Of a DNA stretch of 64,000 nt, positions 52,852-62,900 are shown one piece after another. Position 1 is the stretch's first letter. Every line of letters begins with the position of its first letter. This DNA comes from Symbiodinium natans (taxonomy: Eukaryota > Sar > Dinophyceae > Suessiales > Symbiodiniaceae), in assembly GCA_905221605.1 (NCBI GenBank), contig CAJNDS010000269.1, forward strand, positions 682,767-746,766. Reading direction: 5' to 3'. Under the pieces are notes generated by a model. It was given only the letters and a program-made list of their open reading frames with translations. It was not told where the DNA came from and searched no databases. The translations under genes were made by a program, and so were the position numbers.

Positions 52852-52933
52852 TTTAGGGTTTAGGGTTTAGGGTTTAGGGTTTAGGGTTTAGGGTTTAGGG
52901 TTTAGGGTTTAGGGTTTAGGGTTTAGGGTTTAG
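52852..52933. repeat. Interstitial (TTTAGGG)n array
   Basis: About eleven perfect units, running into family F repeat F2 (52933-53000). Confidence 0.95.
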
Positions 52934-53176
52934 GTTCCCTCCTCTGCCTCTTTAAACCAAAAAAGGGCACCCTTGATATTCGTAGGTGACTCGTGGGCCG
53001 AAGAGCCGTCGGCAAGCTTCCTGCTTGCTGCACATTGTTGTTCTCAACCCTCAAGTGCATGCACATCCGTCTCCTGTGGAAATCAGTGAACCCTAAACCC
53101 TAAACCCTAAACCCTGAACCCCAAACCCCAAACCCCAAACCCTAAACCCTATAAACCCCAAACCCTAAACCCGAAA

Positions 53177-53216
53177 CCCTATACCCTATACCCTATACCC
53201 TATACCCTATACCCTA
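53177..53216. repeat. Variant (CCCTATA)n array
   Basis: Five CCCTATA heptamers within a CCCTAAA/CCCCAAA tract (53088-53222). Confidence 0.9.
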
Positions 53217-53400
53217 AACCCAACCAATTCCCAACCGAGAAGTGGGTTCCCAGGCTCAAGCTACCATAATCAGCCTTGGATCGCCGAAGCTGTAAAGCTC
53301 CAGGATTTACGGCTTTCGGTCTTCCTAAACCCTGAAGCCTAAACCCTAAACCCTAAACCCTAGCCCTAAACCCTAAACCCTAATCCCTAAACCCTGAAAC

Positions 53401-54905
53401 GCCACAGAGACGCCGGAGCTCTGCGCCTTTGAGCGCAGGCCCGGGGGATCGAAGGTCGAGCTGCTGCGGAGGCAGCGACATGCAGGGTTTAGGGTTTAGG
53501 CTTTAGGGTTTAGGGTTTAGGCTTTAGGGTTTAGGGTTTAGGGTTTAGGGTTTAGGGTTCCAGAGTAGGCCCTTCTTCCCCCTCAATTAAAGGGTCTCGG
53601 TACCGAAAGAGGCACCCGTTTTATGGCCTAGGCCACTCTTGGGTCTACACCCTGAAGCCTTGTTGACTAGATACTATTTGCATAAGACCCCCCCCCAAAA
53701 ACAATATGAAGAAGAATGAAGAAGTTCTTCCTCAAAAGGGGAGGATAGGGATTGCTATCTTTTTTTTAGGGATGGTTCTTAAGCAAATGGTAGACCAGGT
53801 GGGCTGTTATACCTCATAACCCACCCTAAACCCTAAACCCTAAATCCTAAACCCGAAATCCTACACCCCTTGCAGGGTTCATTGTGAGGGTTCTAAGGCC
53901 GAGCAGCCCATCCTGGGAAGAGAAGCCGTCAACCCTGACCGTAAACCAGAAGCCCTCAAGTCATCGAAGCCCTGCACTCCGCACCCGTTTAGGTTTAGGG
54001 TTTAGGGTTTAGGGTTTAGGGTTTAGGGTGCACCTTCCTATGTGTCTTGTTCACGTGAGGCAGGGTTCATGTTACTGTTGTTTACTATTTGCTTGAGATC
54101 CCCAAAAACACGAAACATAACAATCCCTAGAGTTTCCTAAAGCCTAGAACCCCAATAGCAGGCTTGGAGTTTTTCAGGGCTGGGCCGAGGGCCTTAAGAA
54201 CCTGAAAGCCGATTCGATCTTCTTCAGGTTACGTAAGAAGGCTCTGTGGTTTAGGGATGTGGCTCTATTATAGGTATAACCTACCAAGAAATGGGCTTGG
54301 GCGTTCTTAGGGTTTAGGGGCTTAGGGTTTAGGGTTTAGGTTTTTGGGTTTAGGGTTTAGGGTTTAGGGTTGAGGATTCTATGGCTAAGCAGCTGTCTCT
54401 GCTGGACTGTGCCGCCTCCTCAGGCGGCCGTGTCACCGACGGCAAACCCGGAAGGCCTGGGTGGCACAGTGCTTCGGGTTTAGGGTTGGTCATTTTGGGA
54501 GCAGCTACCATATACATGTATATATACATAATATAGATATGTAGATTACGTAGAACATATCTATGTATATATATATATATATGTGTATGCATATATGTAT
54601 GGAGTTTTTTCTGTCACCTCATTTAAGGTACGTCGAACCCCACTTTTCAGTTCCCCTGAATCTCGAAGTGGTTCTTGAAGTCTCGGCTCCATGGCCTCAT
54701 GGGTTTAGGGCTTAGGGTTTAGGGCTTAGGGTTTGGGGTTTAGGGTTATAGGGTTAGGGTTTAGGGTTTAGGGGTCAGGGTTCAGGGTTCAGGGTTTAGG
54801 GCCCCAAGTCCTTCACAGCTGCGAGGCGAAGATGAAGGCTCAGACTCCGAGGATGACAGCAGCACCACTGTCAGCTCAGGCACCCGCACTTCGCATGTTA
54901 CGGGT
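53401..54905 (+). CDS. Cluster of six unrecognised plus-strand exon candidates
   Basis: 53401-53489 (ATETPELCAFERRPGGSKVE). 53874-53993 (CEGSKAEQPILGREAVNPDR then PEALKSSKPCTPHPF). 54156-54250 (GWAEGLKNLKADSIFFRLRK). 54369-54482 (MAKQLSLLDCAASSGGRVTD, possible start). 54624-54703 (VEPHFSVPLNLEVVLEVSAP). 54806-54905 (LRGEDEGSDSEDDSSTTVSS, acidic). Each is enclosed by telomere-like tracts. No family recognised. Confidence 0.4.
53565..53650. mobile_element. Family F repeat F3
   Basis: AGTAGGCCCTTCTTCCCCCT, then AAAGAGGCACCCGTTTTATG and CTCTTGGGTCTACACCCT, as in other family F copies. Confidence 0.5.
53665..53795. mobile_element. Family H inverted-repeat element H3 (complete)
   Basis: Left end GACTAGATACTATTTGCATA then AGACCCCC, right end GGTTCTTAAGCAAATGGTAG. 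Inner AAGTTCTTCCTC and related words also pair. Confidence 0.7.
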
Positions 54906-55021
54906 AGGGTTTAGGGTTTGGGGTTTGAGGTTTGGGGTTTAGGGTTTAGGGATTAGGGTTTAGGGTTTCGGGTTTCGGGTTTCGGGTTTAGGGTTTAGGG
55001 TTTAGGGTTTAGGGTTACTCT

Positions 55022-55641
55022 TTGGGATGTTCCCCCTCATACTAACAGTCCTCTAAAAGGGGCTCTAATAGGGGGCTGCCATCATCCCTGTGAAGGACGG
55101 TTCGTACAAGCGGGAATATCCCAAGTTACTCTTACCTAGAGGATCCAAAAACTAGACCCAAAACAGGCCCTGATTCCCTTTATTTCTGTTGGGGAGCGGG
55201 GGGGGGGGGGAGGGGGTGTTCTTTTTTGGTTTAGGGTTGAGGGGTAATCCCTAAACCCTAAACCCTAAACCCTAAACCCGGATTAGTAGTAGCTGGGAGC
55301 CAGAGTTGGCGTTAATTACCTTTTGCAAGGGTTTAGGCCCCCTTGTAAGCCCCTTAAATGACCTAAAACCCTAAAACCCTAAAACCCTAAAACCCTAAAA
55401 CCCTAAAACCCTAAAACCCTAAAACCCTAAACCCTAAACCCTTTTTATTACGAGGCTTCTCTTGGGTCTTGATTTTTTCCATAGGCGTCGCGTTCAGCGT
55501 GAAGGGCTTTAGTGTTTCAGGGGCGCTTTGTGGGTTTTGGGGTTTATGGGTTGGGATGCACCCCCCTAGACTAGAGCCCCCTATGATAATCCACAGTAGA
55601 ATCCCCATTAAGGACTGTTAGTCTAAGGGGGAACATCCCAA
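55022..55641. mobile_element. Two family G inverted-repeat elements (G2, G3)
   Basis: G2 55022-55126: TTTGGGATGTTCCCCCTC at left and GCGGGAATATCCCAAG at right. G3 55551-55641: TTGGGATGCACCCCCC at left and AAGGGGGAACATCCCAA at right, with GGACTGTTAGTCTAAG inside. Both resemble G1. Confidence 0.65.
55361..55440. repeat. Variant (CCCTAAAA)n octamer array
   Basis: Nine perfect CCCTAAAA octamers between elements G2 and G3. Confidence 0.95.
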
Positions 55642-55680
55642 TTTAGAGGGCTTATGGGCTTGCGGCTTATGGGTTTATGG

Positions 55681-55775
55681 GCCCTAAACCCTAAACCCTA
55701 AACCCTAAACCCTAAACCCTAAACCCTAAACCCTAAACCCTAAACCCTAAACCCTAAACCCTAAACCTAAACCCT
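55681..55775. repeat. Interstitial (CCCTAAA)n array
   Basis: About thirteen perfect heptamers. Confidence 0.95.
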
Positions 55776-55794
55776 ACCTTAAGAGCCCCTGCAC

Positions 55795-55870
55795 CGAGTT
55801 GAGCGCCAAGGCCCCGGTGACCGTTTGGCTTCAAGCTCGTTTTCGACAGTACGACTCTAGTGTCCCGTAG
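55795..55870 (+). CDS. Short terminal exon candidate
   Basis: TELSAKAPVTVWLQARFRQY then DSSVP and TAG 55868-55870. No family recognised. Confidence 0.35.
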
Positions 55871-56172
55871 GAATTATAGTTGATACATGTCTTCATATAA
55901 ATGAAAGGAATAAGAAGCAAGATGTTGTATCCAGCGCTATGGTTCTAAGGAGCATGGGTGATCACATGCTCTGCACAGCGCTGTCATCGGCATTTTCGTG
56001 AGAGTAGTAGCCCTAAACCCTAAACCCTAAACCCTAAACCCTAAACCCGAGAGCCTTCGTAGCTTTCCCCAGCATGGCCCCTCGCTTCTAGACGCTTCGG
56101 GAAAGAGGATCACATGTTTAGGGTTTAGGGTTTAGGGCTTTACGGGACATCACAGTTCGCCGACCCAGCAAG

Positions 56173-57440
56173 ATGAAGCGCAGGCAGAAAGCCCAGGCAG
56201 GGCGGCCTGAGAGGTTTGGGCAGCAGGCATTGAGATCTGTCCCTTTCACTCCGGCGAGCCTGAAAGACGACGAGCCCGGCGTTCCCGGCCCCTCGGCCGG
56301 TGACGCGCAGTGCGGGCGCTCGAATCGCAGCGACGAGCTCGAGCCGCTGTCGCACGAAGAGCTCTCCGCAAAGTATGGACTTGGGTTCTCCATCTTGCGC
56401 AGCATGGGGTACTCTGGAGCAGGGCTGAAACCTGGGAGCTTGCAAGCTCCGCTGGCCGCGCGGGCAAATGCAGGGCGGCAGGGCTTGGCCGAAGCGGCAG
56501 AAACGGCAGAAACGGCAGAAGACGGAGGGGTGCCAACCCGTCAGGAGCCGGATGAACCCGCTGTGGACCTGACGCGCCTCCTGTCGCAGACCTTGCGGAG
56601 CATGCGTGAGGCTGGCGACGACGAGGAGGCGAGCGAGCTTGAGCACATGGCAACCTTCTGCAATCTCCAGGGCGAGGCCCTTGAGGCTCTTCAGCCCAAG
56701 CGCCCGAAGCGAAAGCGACAGATTCAGGAGGTCAGCCTGGACCGTGCAGCCGAGGAAGCCGCAGTGAAGTGTGTTCTTGGATGCTTTGAGGAGGCCGACT
56801 TTCCTGTCGAGATGCAGGAGCAGGCTCGGGCCTTGAAGTGGAAGAAGCGCTGGGCTACTTCGCTTGGCAGCTTTGAAGAGTTCGTGGCGCGGCACGGACC
56901 TGAGTTGCGCGCCATTGAGTGTCCGGGAGGCGTGTCGCTCCTACTGCCAAGACATCCGCTGCCGAACGAAGATCTCTTGCAGCGCAAGTGCTTCGATTTC
57001 TGCCAGGCGCGAGCGCGTTCAGTTGGCAAATGCCAGGGCCGGCGCAAGTGGCAGCACATCATCAAGACTCTGCGGCTTGTTTTTCGGGGCCGCGCCAGCA
57101 AGTCCATCGGCAAGGAGCTGGAGCCACTTGGTAGCCCAGTGGTACTCTTTTCACTATTTTTTGGTTCAAGGTTCTCTTGTAAAGTTAAAAAATGGCCAAC
57201 CCCAATAAAGGGCGCCCTTATTTAACCCAAAAAGGGTACCCTGTATTATCAAGTAACCAACCCAAAAGAGGGGGCCCTTATCCCTAAACCCTAAACCCTA
57301 AACCCTAAACCTAAACCCTAAACCGAGGCCAAGCAACGCACCGGAAGCTCCGGAATCGAAGCCTCCGCCCTCCGAGACCTCCAAGGCCGCTCCGGAGTCC
57401 GCCTCGGAGGAAGCCAGCGCAGCTCGGCTGCAGCATAGCA
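56173..57440 (+). CDS. G-patch-like nucleic-acid-associated protein
   Basis: Exon 1 starts at ATG 56173 (MKRRQKAQAGRPERFGQQAL) and stays open for about 318 codons, the longest uninterrupted coding exon here. Residues about 65-105 (KYGLGFSILRSMGYSGAGLK, then ANAGRQGL) resemble a G-patch: glycine-aromatic start, MGYxGxGL core, later GL. One glycine is replaced by lysine, so it is a divergent match. A basic nuclear-signal-like KRPKRKR lies near residue 177. The C-terminal segment (FEEFVARHGPELRAIECPGG) is unrecognised. The frame is interrupted by family A element A5 from 57127. A likely next exon is 57328-57440, S/E/P/A-rich (APESKPPPSETSKAAPESAS) after acceptor CCGAG. G-patch proteins typically partner RNA helicases; that role is inference. 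Confidence 0.6.
57127..57290. mobile_element. Family A element A5 (right end lost)
   Basis: Starts CTTGGTAGCCCAGTGGTACT. It has GGTTCAAGGTTCTCTTGTAA and two copies of the AACCC(C)AAxAxGGG block. The expected ACTGGGCTAC terminus is missing and a CCCTAAA array follows. Confidence 0.7.
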
Positions 57441-57644
57441 GCGCCCACATGAAAGTCACTGATCGTATATTATATGATAATATATATATATATATAGAGA
57501 GAGAGATGGCGAAAATAACAGTAGACTTACATGTATTCTAGTATGTTCTACGTAGCATGTTATGTTTGAATCGGTTCTCTGGATATCTACCGGCGTGACT
57601 AAAGAGGATACTCTACTGTAGCGCTCTCCAATTCGAAGCAGCAC

Positions 57645-58178
57645 AGCTCAAGCCCATTCAAGCCCCCGAAGAGCCATGGACGCTGCAACAGAACACAGGT
57701 TTAGGGTTTAGGGTTTAGGGTTTAGTGCATTGAATGTGTTGAAGGCGCTTCAGGGCCAAGCAGTGGAGTGACGTCCTACATGATAAACTCTAAATCCTGC
57801 ACCTGAGGCTGATGAGGCTGCATCACTGGGCTGGACGCTGGATTGCGGACTCACGGCGGATGCAACGGAAAATTGACTTGCCACTGTTCCTCCTTTGCTT
57901 GCGAAGCCACCGGGCATACTACTGCGCTAGATACAGCACTATCGACAGTGATTTATAATTATGTAATTTTCTATGTATGTCAACATACGTATATATATAT
58001 ATATATATAATTTAGTTATCACAAAAGGTTGTAATATCTACTTTAGCATCTTGTACTAACATAGCAGGATACTATCGAATCCAGACCCGGCGCTCCACGC
58101 CTTGCATTGATGCAGGCGAAGCCGCGCCTGCCAAGGGCTCCACGCCGCAAGCTGAGAAGAAGTTCTCGATCGCCATAT
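57645..58178 (+). CDS. Three unrecognised exon candidates
   Basis: 57645-57698 (LKPIQAPEEPWTLQQNT; donor ACACAG|GTTTAGGG inside a telomere-like array). 57785-57874 (NPAPEADEAASLGWTLDCGL then TADATEN, stop). 58075-58178 (RRSTPCIDAGEAAPAKGSTP then QAEKKFSIA). Compositionally they resemble the preceding alanine/proline-rich exon. No family recognised. Confidence 0.35.
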
Positions 58179-58179
58179 A

Positions 58180-58325
58180 TATATATATATATATATACAT
58201 ATGTACATATGTATGTATGTACATATGTATGTATGTATGTAAGTATGTATGTATGTATGTATGTATGTATGTAGTCATGTAGGTGTGTGTATATATGTAT
58301 GTAAGTGTGTATATCTGTATGTAGA
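58180..58325. repeat. (TA)n and (ATGT)n microsatellite
   Basis: TATATA then TGTATGTA tetranucleotide repeats. The Thr/Tyr/Ile/His frames on the minus strand are artefacts. Confidence 0.97.
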
Positions 58326-58446
58326 TGAACGGCCAACGAGCACAAGTAAAGGCAGACTGTACATAGCATGCATGTTAATACGTTTATATAAGAGTACGTA
58401 GGGTTCAGGCTTTGAGGGTTGAAGGTTCAGGGCTTTTGGGCTTAGA

Positions 58447-58982
58447 GTAGATCGAACTGTTCTGCCAAGAGCATCTTCTGAGGTGGGAAGCGGACTCGCA
58501 ACACTCAAATCAAGTTTCAGAGTTTGCAGCCAGGAAACCTCTGCCCATTTGGCCCTCAACCCGAAAACACTGTCAATAGTGCTTCTGTGAATAGGCAAGC
58601 GCAAACACGCAAACTCAAGTCACAAGCCACTCGAAACTATGGATCTTGGGAGTACTAGCTGTACATATTTTGAGAACAAACTCTCCACGTGTCCATAAGG
58701 ATTCCTCAGACATGCTTCGTTCATGTAAGAGGTGTTCTTCTGCACCTTGACTCAGGGTGTTTGCCCCCAAACACTGCAGACCCCAACAAAAATAGCCGAC
58801 CACAACCCTAAATCCCGGGTCGCTGGGGTTTAGGGTACATATAGTTCGGGGGTGCAGGGGTTCCGGGGTTCAGGGGTTTCGGGGACCTAACCCAAAAGCT
58901 CTCGGAGCAGCTCGAGGTCGGACGTGGAGGAGCTTGCCGAGGGCTGCGCAGGGGAGACGGCGAAGAAGCCGCAGGCGTCAAC
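58447..58982 (+). CDS. Two unrecognised exon candidates
   Basis: 58447-58589 (VDRTVLPRASSEVGSGLATL then KSSFRVCSQETSAHLALNPK, stop TGA) and 58907-58982 (SDVEELAEGCAGETAKKPQA). A minus frame at 58615-58803 is also open. No family recognised. Confidence 0.35.
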
Positions 58983-59309
58983 TTTACCCCTCCTTTGGGT
59001 TTAGGGTTTACGGTTTAGGGTTAATCCCACCCCTTTCCCCCCCTTCGCAGGGTTCGGGGTCTTAGGGTGTAGGGACGAGTTTAGGGCTGGAAGGTTTGAA
59101 TTGAAGCGTTTGCCTTCAGAACCCCCGCAACTTTGAAAATGGAATGGGATTCTTGGGCAACCTACAAAAAAGTTGGCTTTGGGCTCTTAAGGTAGGGTAT
59201 AGGGTTCTCAAGCCTCCCCCACCTCAACCAAGTTCCCGAACCATCCATTCCAAGCTCCGCCCTCCGAGCTCAACCAACCCTAAACCCAAACCGCGCACAG
59301 TTTGAACTA

Positions 59310-59425
59310 CATGCGGGTGGTTGTCAAAATTATGGTCCCTTTTAATTTGGGGTACCCTAAGTTTTTTGGTGCCGCATGATAATAGGGATCCAAAAAGGAA
59401 CAACAATTTTGACAACCACCCCATG
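59310..59425. mobile_element. Family J inverted-repeat element (single copy)
   Basis: Left CATGCGGGTGGTTGTCAAAA then TTATGGTCCCTTTT pairs with AAAAAGGAACAACAATTTTG then ACAACCACCCCATG on the right. The middle carries GGGGTACCCTAAG. No second copy in this window. Confidence 0.75.
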
Positions 59426-59469
59426 CAGGTTTCCCAAGAGTCCCCATGTTGCGGGACCCTTAGAATCAA

Positions 59470-59617
59470 GGGATTCAGACTCGTACCCTTGAGGTTGTAC
59501 CCCTAAAGGTTCCCCCTAATATACTCCTAATATGGCCCTCATATTCCCTTAAGGATCCTTAAAAAGGGGCCCAAAACCCAAGGGTACAAGCTTAAGGGTC
59601 CAAGGTAGAACCCCTAG
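59470..59617. mobile_element. Family K repeat K2
   Basis: GGATTCAGACTCGTACCCTT, CCTAATATGGCCCTCATATT, AAAACCCAAGGGTACAAG and AGGTAGAACCCCTAG match K1 at 37939. ACCCTTGAGGTTGTACCC and GGGTACAAGCTTAAGGGT form partly inverted ends. Confidence 0.6.
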
Positions 59618-59739
59618 ATAGAAAAGGGGCTTTTTTGTCCTCGGGACTCGGGATATACACAGGGGGTACCCTGTTTTTTGACGAAGTGAACCCTTCGGGA
59701 TGGGCTATTTACACCCTATATAGGTGCTTGTTCCCTTTC

Positions 59740-59878
59740 TTTAGGGTTCAGGTTCCCTTAAAAGCCCCTTTAAACTCAAAAGAGGGTCCCCTTTTTATTC
59801 CTGGGTTCCTCTTGGGTCTAGTCTTCCCTAAACCCCAAACCCTAAATCCTGTGTCACCCTTGGGTCTAGTTGATCATG
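59740..59878. mobile_element. Family F repeat F4
   Basis: GGTTCAGGTTCCCTTAAAAG, then CAAAAGAGGGTCCCCTTTTT and TTCCTGGGTTCCTCTTGGGT, with a second TTGGGTCTAGTTG about 50 bp on. Confidence 0.5.
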
Positions 59879-59939
59879 GGGATGCTGAGATCTAATGGGT
59901 TTGGGTCTAGGGTCTAGGGTTTAGGTCTCGGCCTTGCAG

Positions 59940-62900
59940 GATCGCCAGATGCTAACTACGAAGCACCGGGCGCAGCTCACCAAGGAAGGCCTCCTCCTGA
60001 TGTGGGGGGTTTAGGGTTTGGGCTTTAGGGTTTAGGGTTTAGCGAATCCTACTATGTGGGGGTCTATCTTAGGAGTCCCCTATGTTCGTAAACCCCCATT
60101 GTGTTGTCCTTGGTACTGAACGACCTGACTGTTCTTCAGTTCTCCGAAAGTCGAAAGTGGGTAGAGGGATATTTAGGGTCTAGAGTTCTTCGCGCATAGT
60201 TATCCATCACCATGTACCCTAACCCTAAACCTTAAACCCTAATGTTGACCGCCTTTTAATCACCCCCCGCCCCTGTCTCAATTGATTTTGTTTCCGGCCG
60301 CCCCGCCTATTGGGGGGGGGGGGGGGGGGGCGGAGGCTGGGCGAAGCTCTCCCTTTTTGGAAAAGGCTCTCTGCTTCAAGCGGATTCTCTGCTGCTTCGG
60401 GGTTGGTTTCAGGGCTCCAGGCTCTAGTTCAAGGCCCGGGCAATCGCTTCAGAATCTTATTATTGAGGGGGGGTTATAGTTGAGTTCCGGGATCGGAATT
60501 CTTTAATACCGGTTTTTTTAGCAGGTTGACATTAAACCCTAAACCCTAAACCCTAAACCCCAAACCCCAAACCCTAAACCCTAAACCCTAAACCCTAACC
60601 CTAAACCCTAAACCCTAAACCCTAAGCCCTGAGCCCTAAGCCCTAAGCCCTAAACCCTAAACCCTACATCATCATGTACATCTGGGCAGGCTACAAGATT
60701 GTTGGCTCGCATTCAGCCGTGAAGCTCTGCCGCTGGACGAAGCATCAGCTCAGAGGCGAGGTGCACAGCCTGTTAGGGTTTTGGGTTTGGGGTTTGGGGT
60801 TTATAGGGTTTTGGGTTTGGGGTTTGGGATTCGTTTATAGGGTTTTGGGTTTAGGGTTTAGGGTTAGAACCCCAGGTACCTTGAGGCCACTTCTGCTTTA
60901 GACACCCAGGACTCGGATTCCTTCCTCATGGGAGAAAGTCCCGTTGCGGCCATATCTTTCTATTTTTGATCATAAAGAAGCCCAAACGACTCTTAGACAC
61001 ATCGTTTAGCAAAGGTTCTAGAGGAGTGTAGCATGTACCCTAAACCCTAAACCCCAAACCCCTAGCTGTAGTCTACTTGTTGATAACGCTTTATTCTAGC
61101 TCCGCTCCTCAAGGGCAAGGTAGCCGTGTTGTGACGTGGTGTTGAAAGCAACCGTCCTGCTTGCCTGCGTCTGCGCCATGTAATTGTTTTCTTCACCGTC
61201 ATGTTTTGCAGCGTCGGCTGAGGCGGTGGGTGGGCGTCCCATAGACTTAGCGTGCTTGGCTACTAAAGCGTCGCCAGCTTGCTGCACTTTCGATTGTTCT
61301 TGCCCACCCTACTTTTGTCCCGCCCTGAACATCGCACAGTTCGCAGCTGTCGATCTTGTGTCGCTCAAATGATCTTGCATGTGTTCTCCGTGTGCCATAC
61401 CCTAAGCCAGGGCAATGGCCTGACCTGAGATGCTCCCCCGTTGCAAAACGAAGCTTTGCAGTGCGCTTCGTGTGTCTTTAGCTTAATTGTGCAGGTGAGA
61501 GCGTGAGTAAGAATAAAACCCTAAACCCTAAACCCAACACCCAGTGGCAAGAGGCCGGGGAGGATGCTATAAGCACTCCTTCTACGGCATCACTTCCTAC
61601 CAGTGCGGCGCTCTCAGCTGTCCGGGCTGGAGCCGGAAACCGCGAGAAGCGCGTGGCCCGACACCCTTCGACACAAGGGGGTTTAGGGTTTAGGGTGTAG
61701 GGTTTAGGGTTTAGGGTTTAGGGTTTGGGGTTTGGGGTTTGGGGTTTGGGGTTTGGGGTTTGGGGCTTGGGGCTTGGGGCTTGGGGTTTGGTTAACGGCT
61801 TAGGGTATGGTTACCAAAAGGCAGTTCAGGGTTCAGAGTTAGGGTATAGGGTCCCTTATTTAAAGGGTTTAGGGTTTAGGATTTAAGGTTTAGGCTTTAG
61901 GGTTTACGGCCTGCTTTCCCTACAAACACTGAGAGCCTACAAGCGCCACAAATGCTCTATAGCCCCCTCCCCCGAAACGGCCCCAAACCCCTTAACCCTA
62001 AAAAGCCGAAAGTTGCTATATACACCCTATAAACCCGCTAAAACCTAAAAATAAAAGCCTAATCCCCCTAGACCCCCTTCCCCCTAGACCCCCTAAATAT
62101 CCTAAGCCCCCTATAAACCCCAAGCCCCCCTGAAAACCCCAAACCCCCTAAAAGCCATGAAGCCCCATAAAAATCCTAAACCCCTAAAATCCCTGAACCC
62201 CCTGTATACCCTAAACCCCAAAAAACCCTAAACCCCCTAACATCCCTGAACCTCCTACAAACCCTAAACCCCCCTAAAACCCTAAACCCCTACAAACCCT
62301 AGACCCCCTACAAACCCCAAACCATCTAAGCAGCCCTAAACCCCCTAAAATACCTAAATCCCCCTACAAACCCCTAAACCCCCTAAGAAGCCCGAATCCC
62401 CCTAGAATACCTAAACCCCCTACAAACCCCCAAGCCCCCTAAGAAGCCAAACCGTAAACCCTAAACCCTAAACCCTAAACCCTAAACCCTAAACCCTAAA
62501 CCCTCTGATGTTGTGGCCAAGAACCAAGGCATGGAGGCCACGCCCTCCTTGGCATGCCTTAGCCCCAAAAAAAGGGTGGGATTTCAGGTTTCGGTCTCTC
62601 CATTCCCAAGGGCTTAGGGTTTAGGGTTTAGGGTTCAGGGTTTAGGGCTAGGGTTTAGGGTTCAGGGTTCAGGGTTTAGGATTTAGGGTTTAGGGTTCAG
62701 GGTTTAGGGTTGAGGCCCTGGGGATGCATCTTGTTGCCCCTAAATGTGCTGAAGCTCTTGTTTGGGAGCACTGTTCGCACGGTTTAGGGTTTAGGGTTTA
62801 GGGTTTAGGGTTTAGGGTTTAGGGTTTAGGGTTTAGGGTTTAGGGTTGTGGCCAACCTAGTCAATTATGGGCCCGTTTTGACCGGTAGCAATCATAGGAA

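Noticed and set aside
58043-58369. Thr-Tyr-Ile-His repeat frames on the minus strand
   Set aside because: Translation of the ATGT tetranucleotide repeat.
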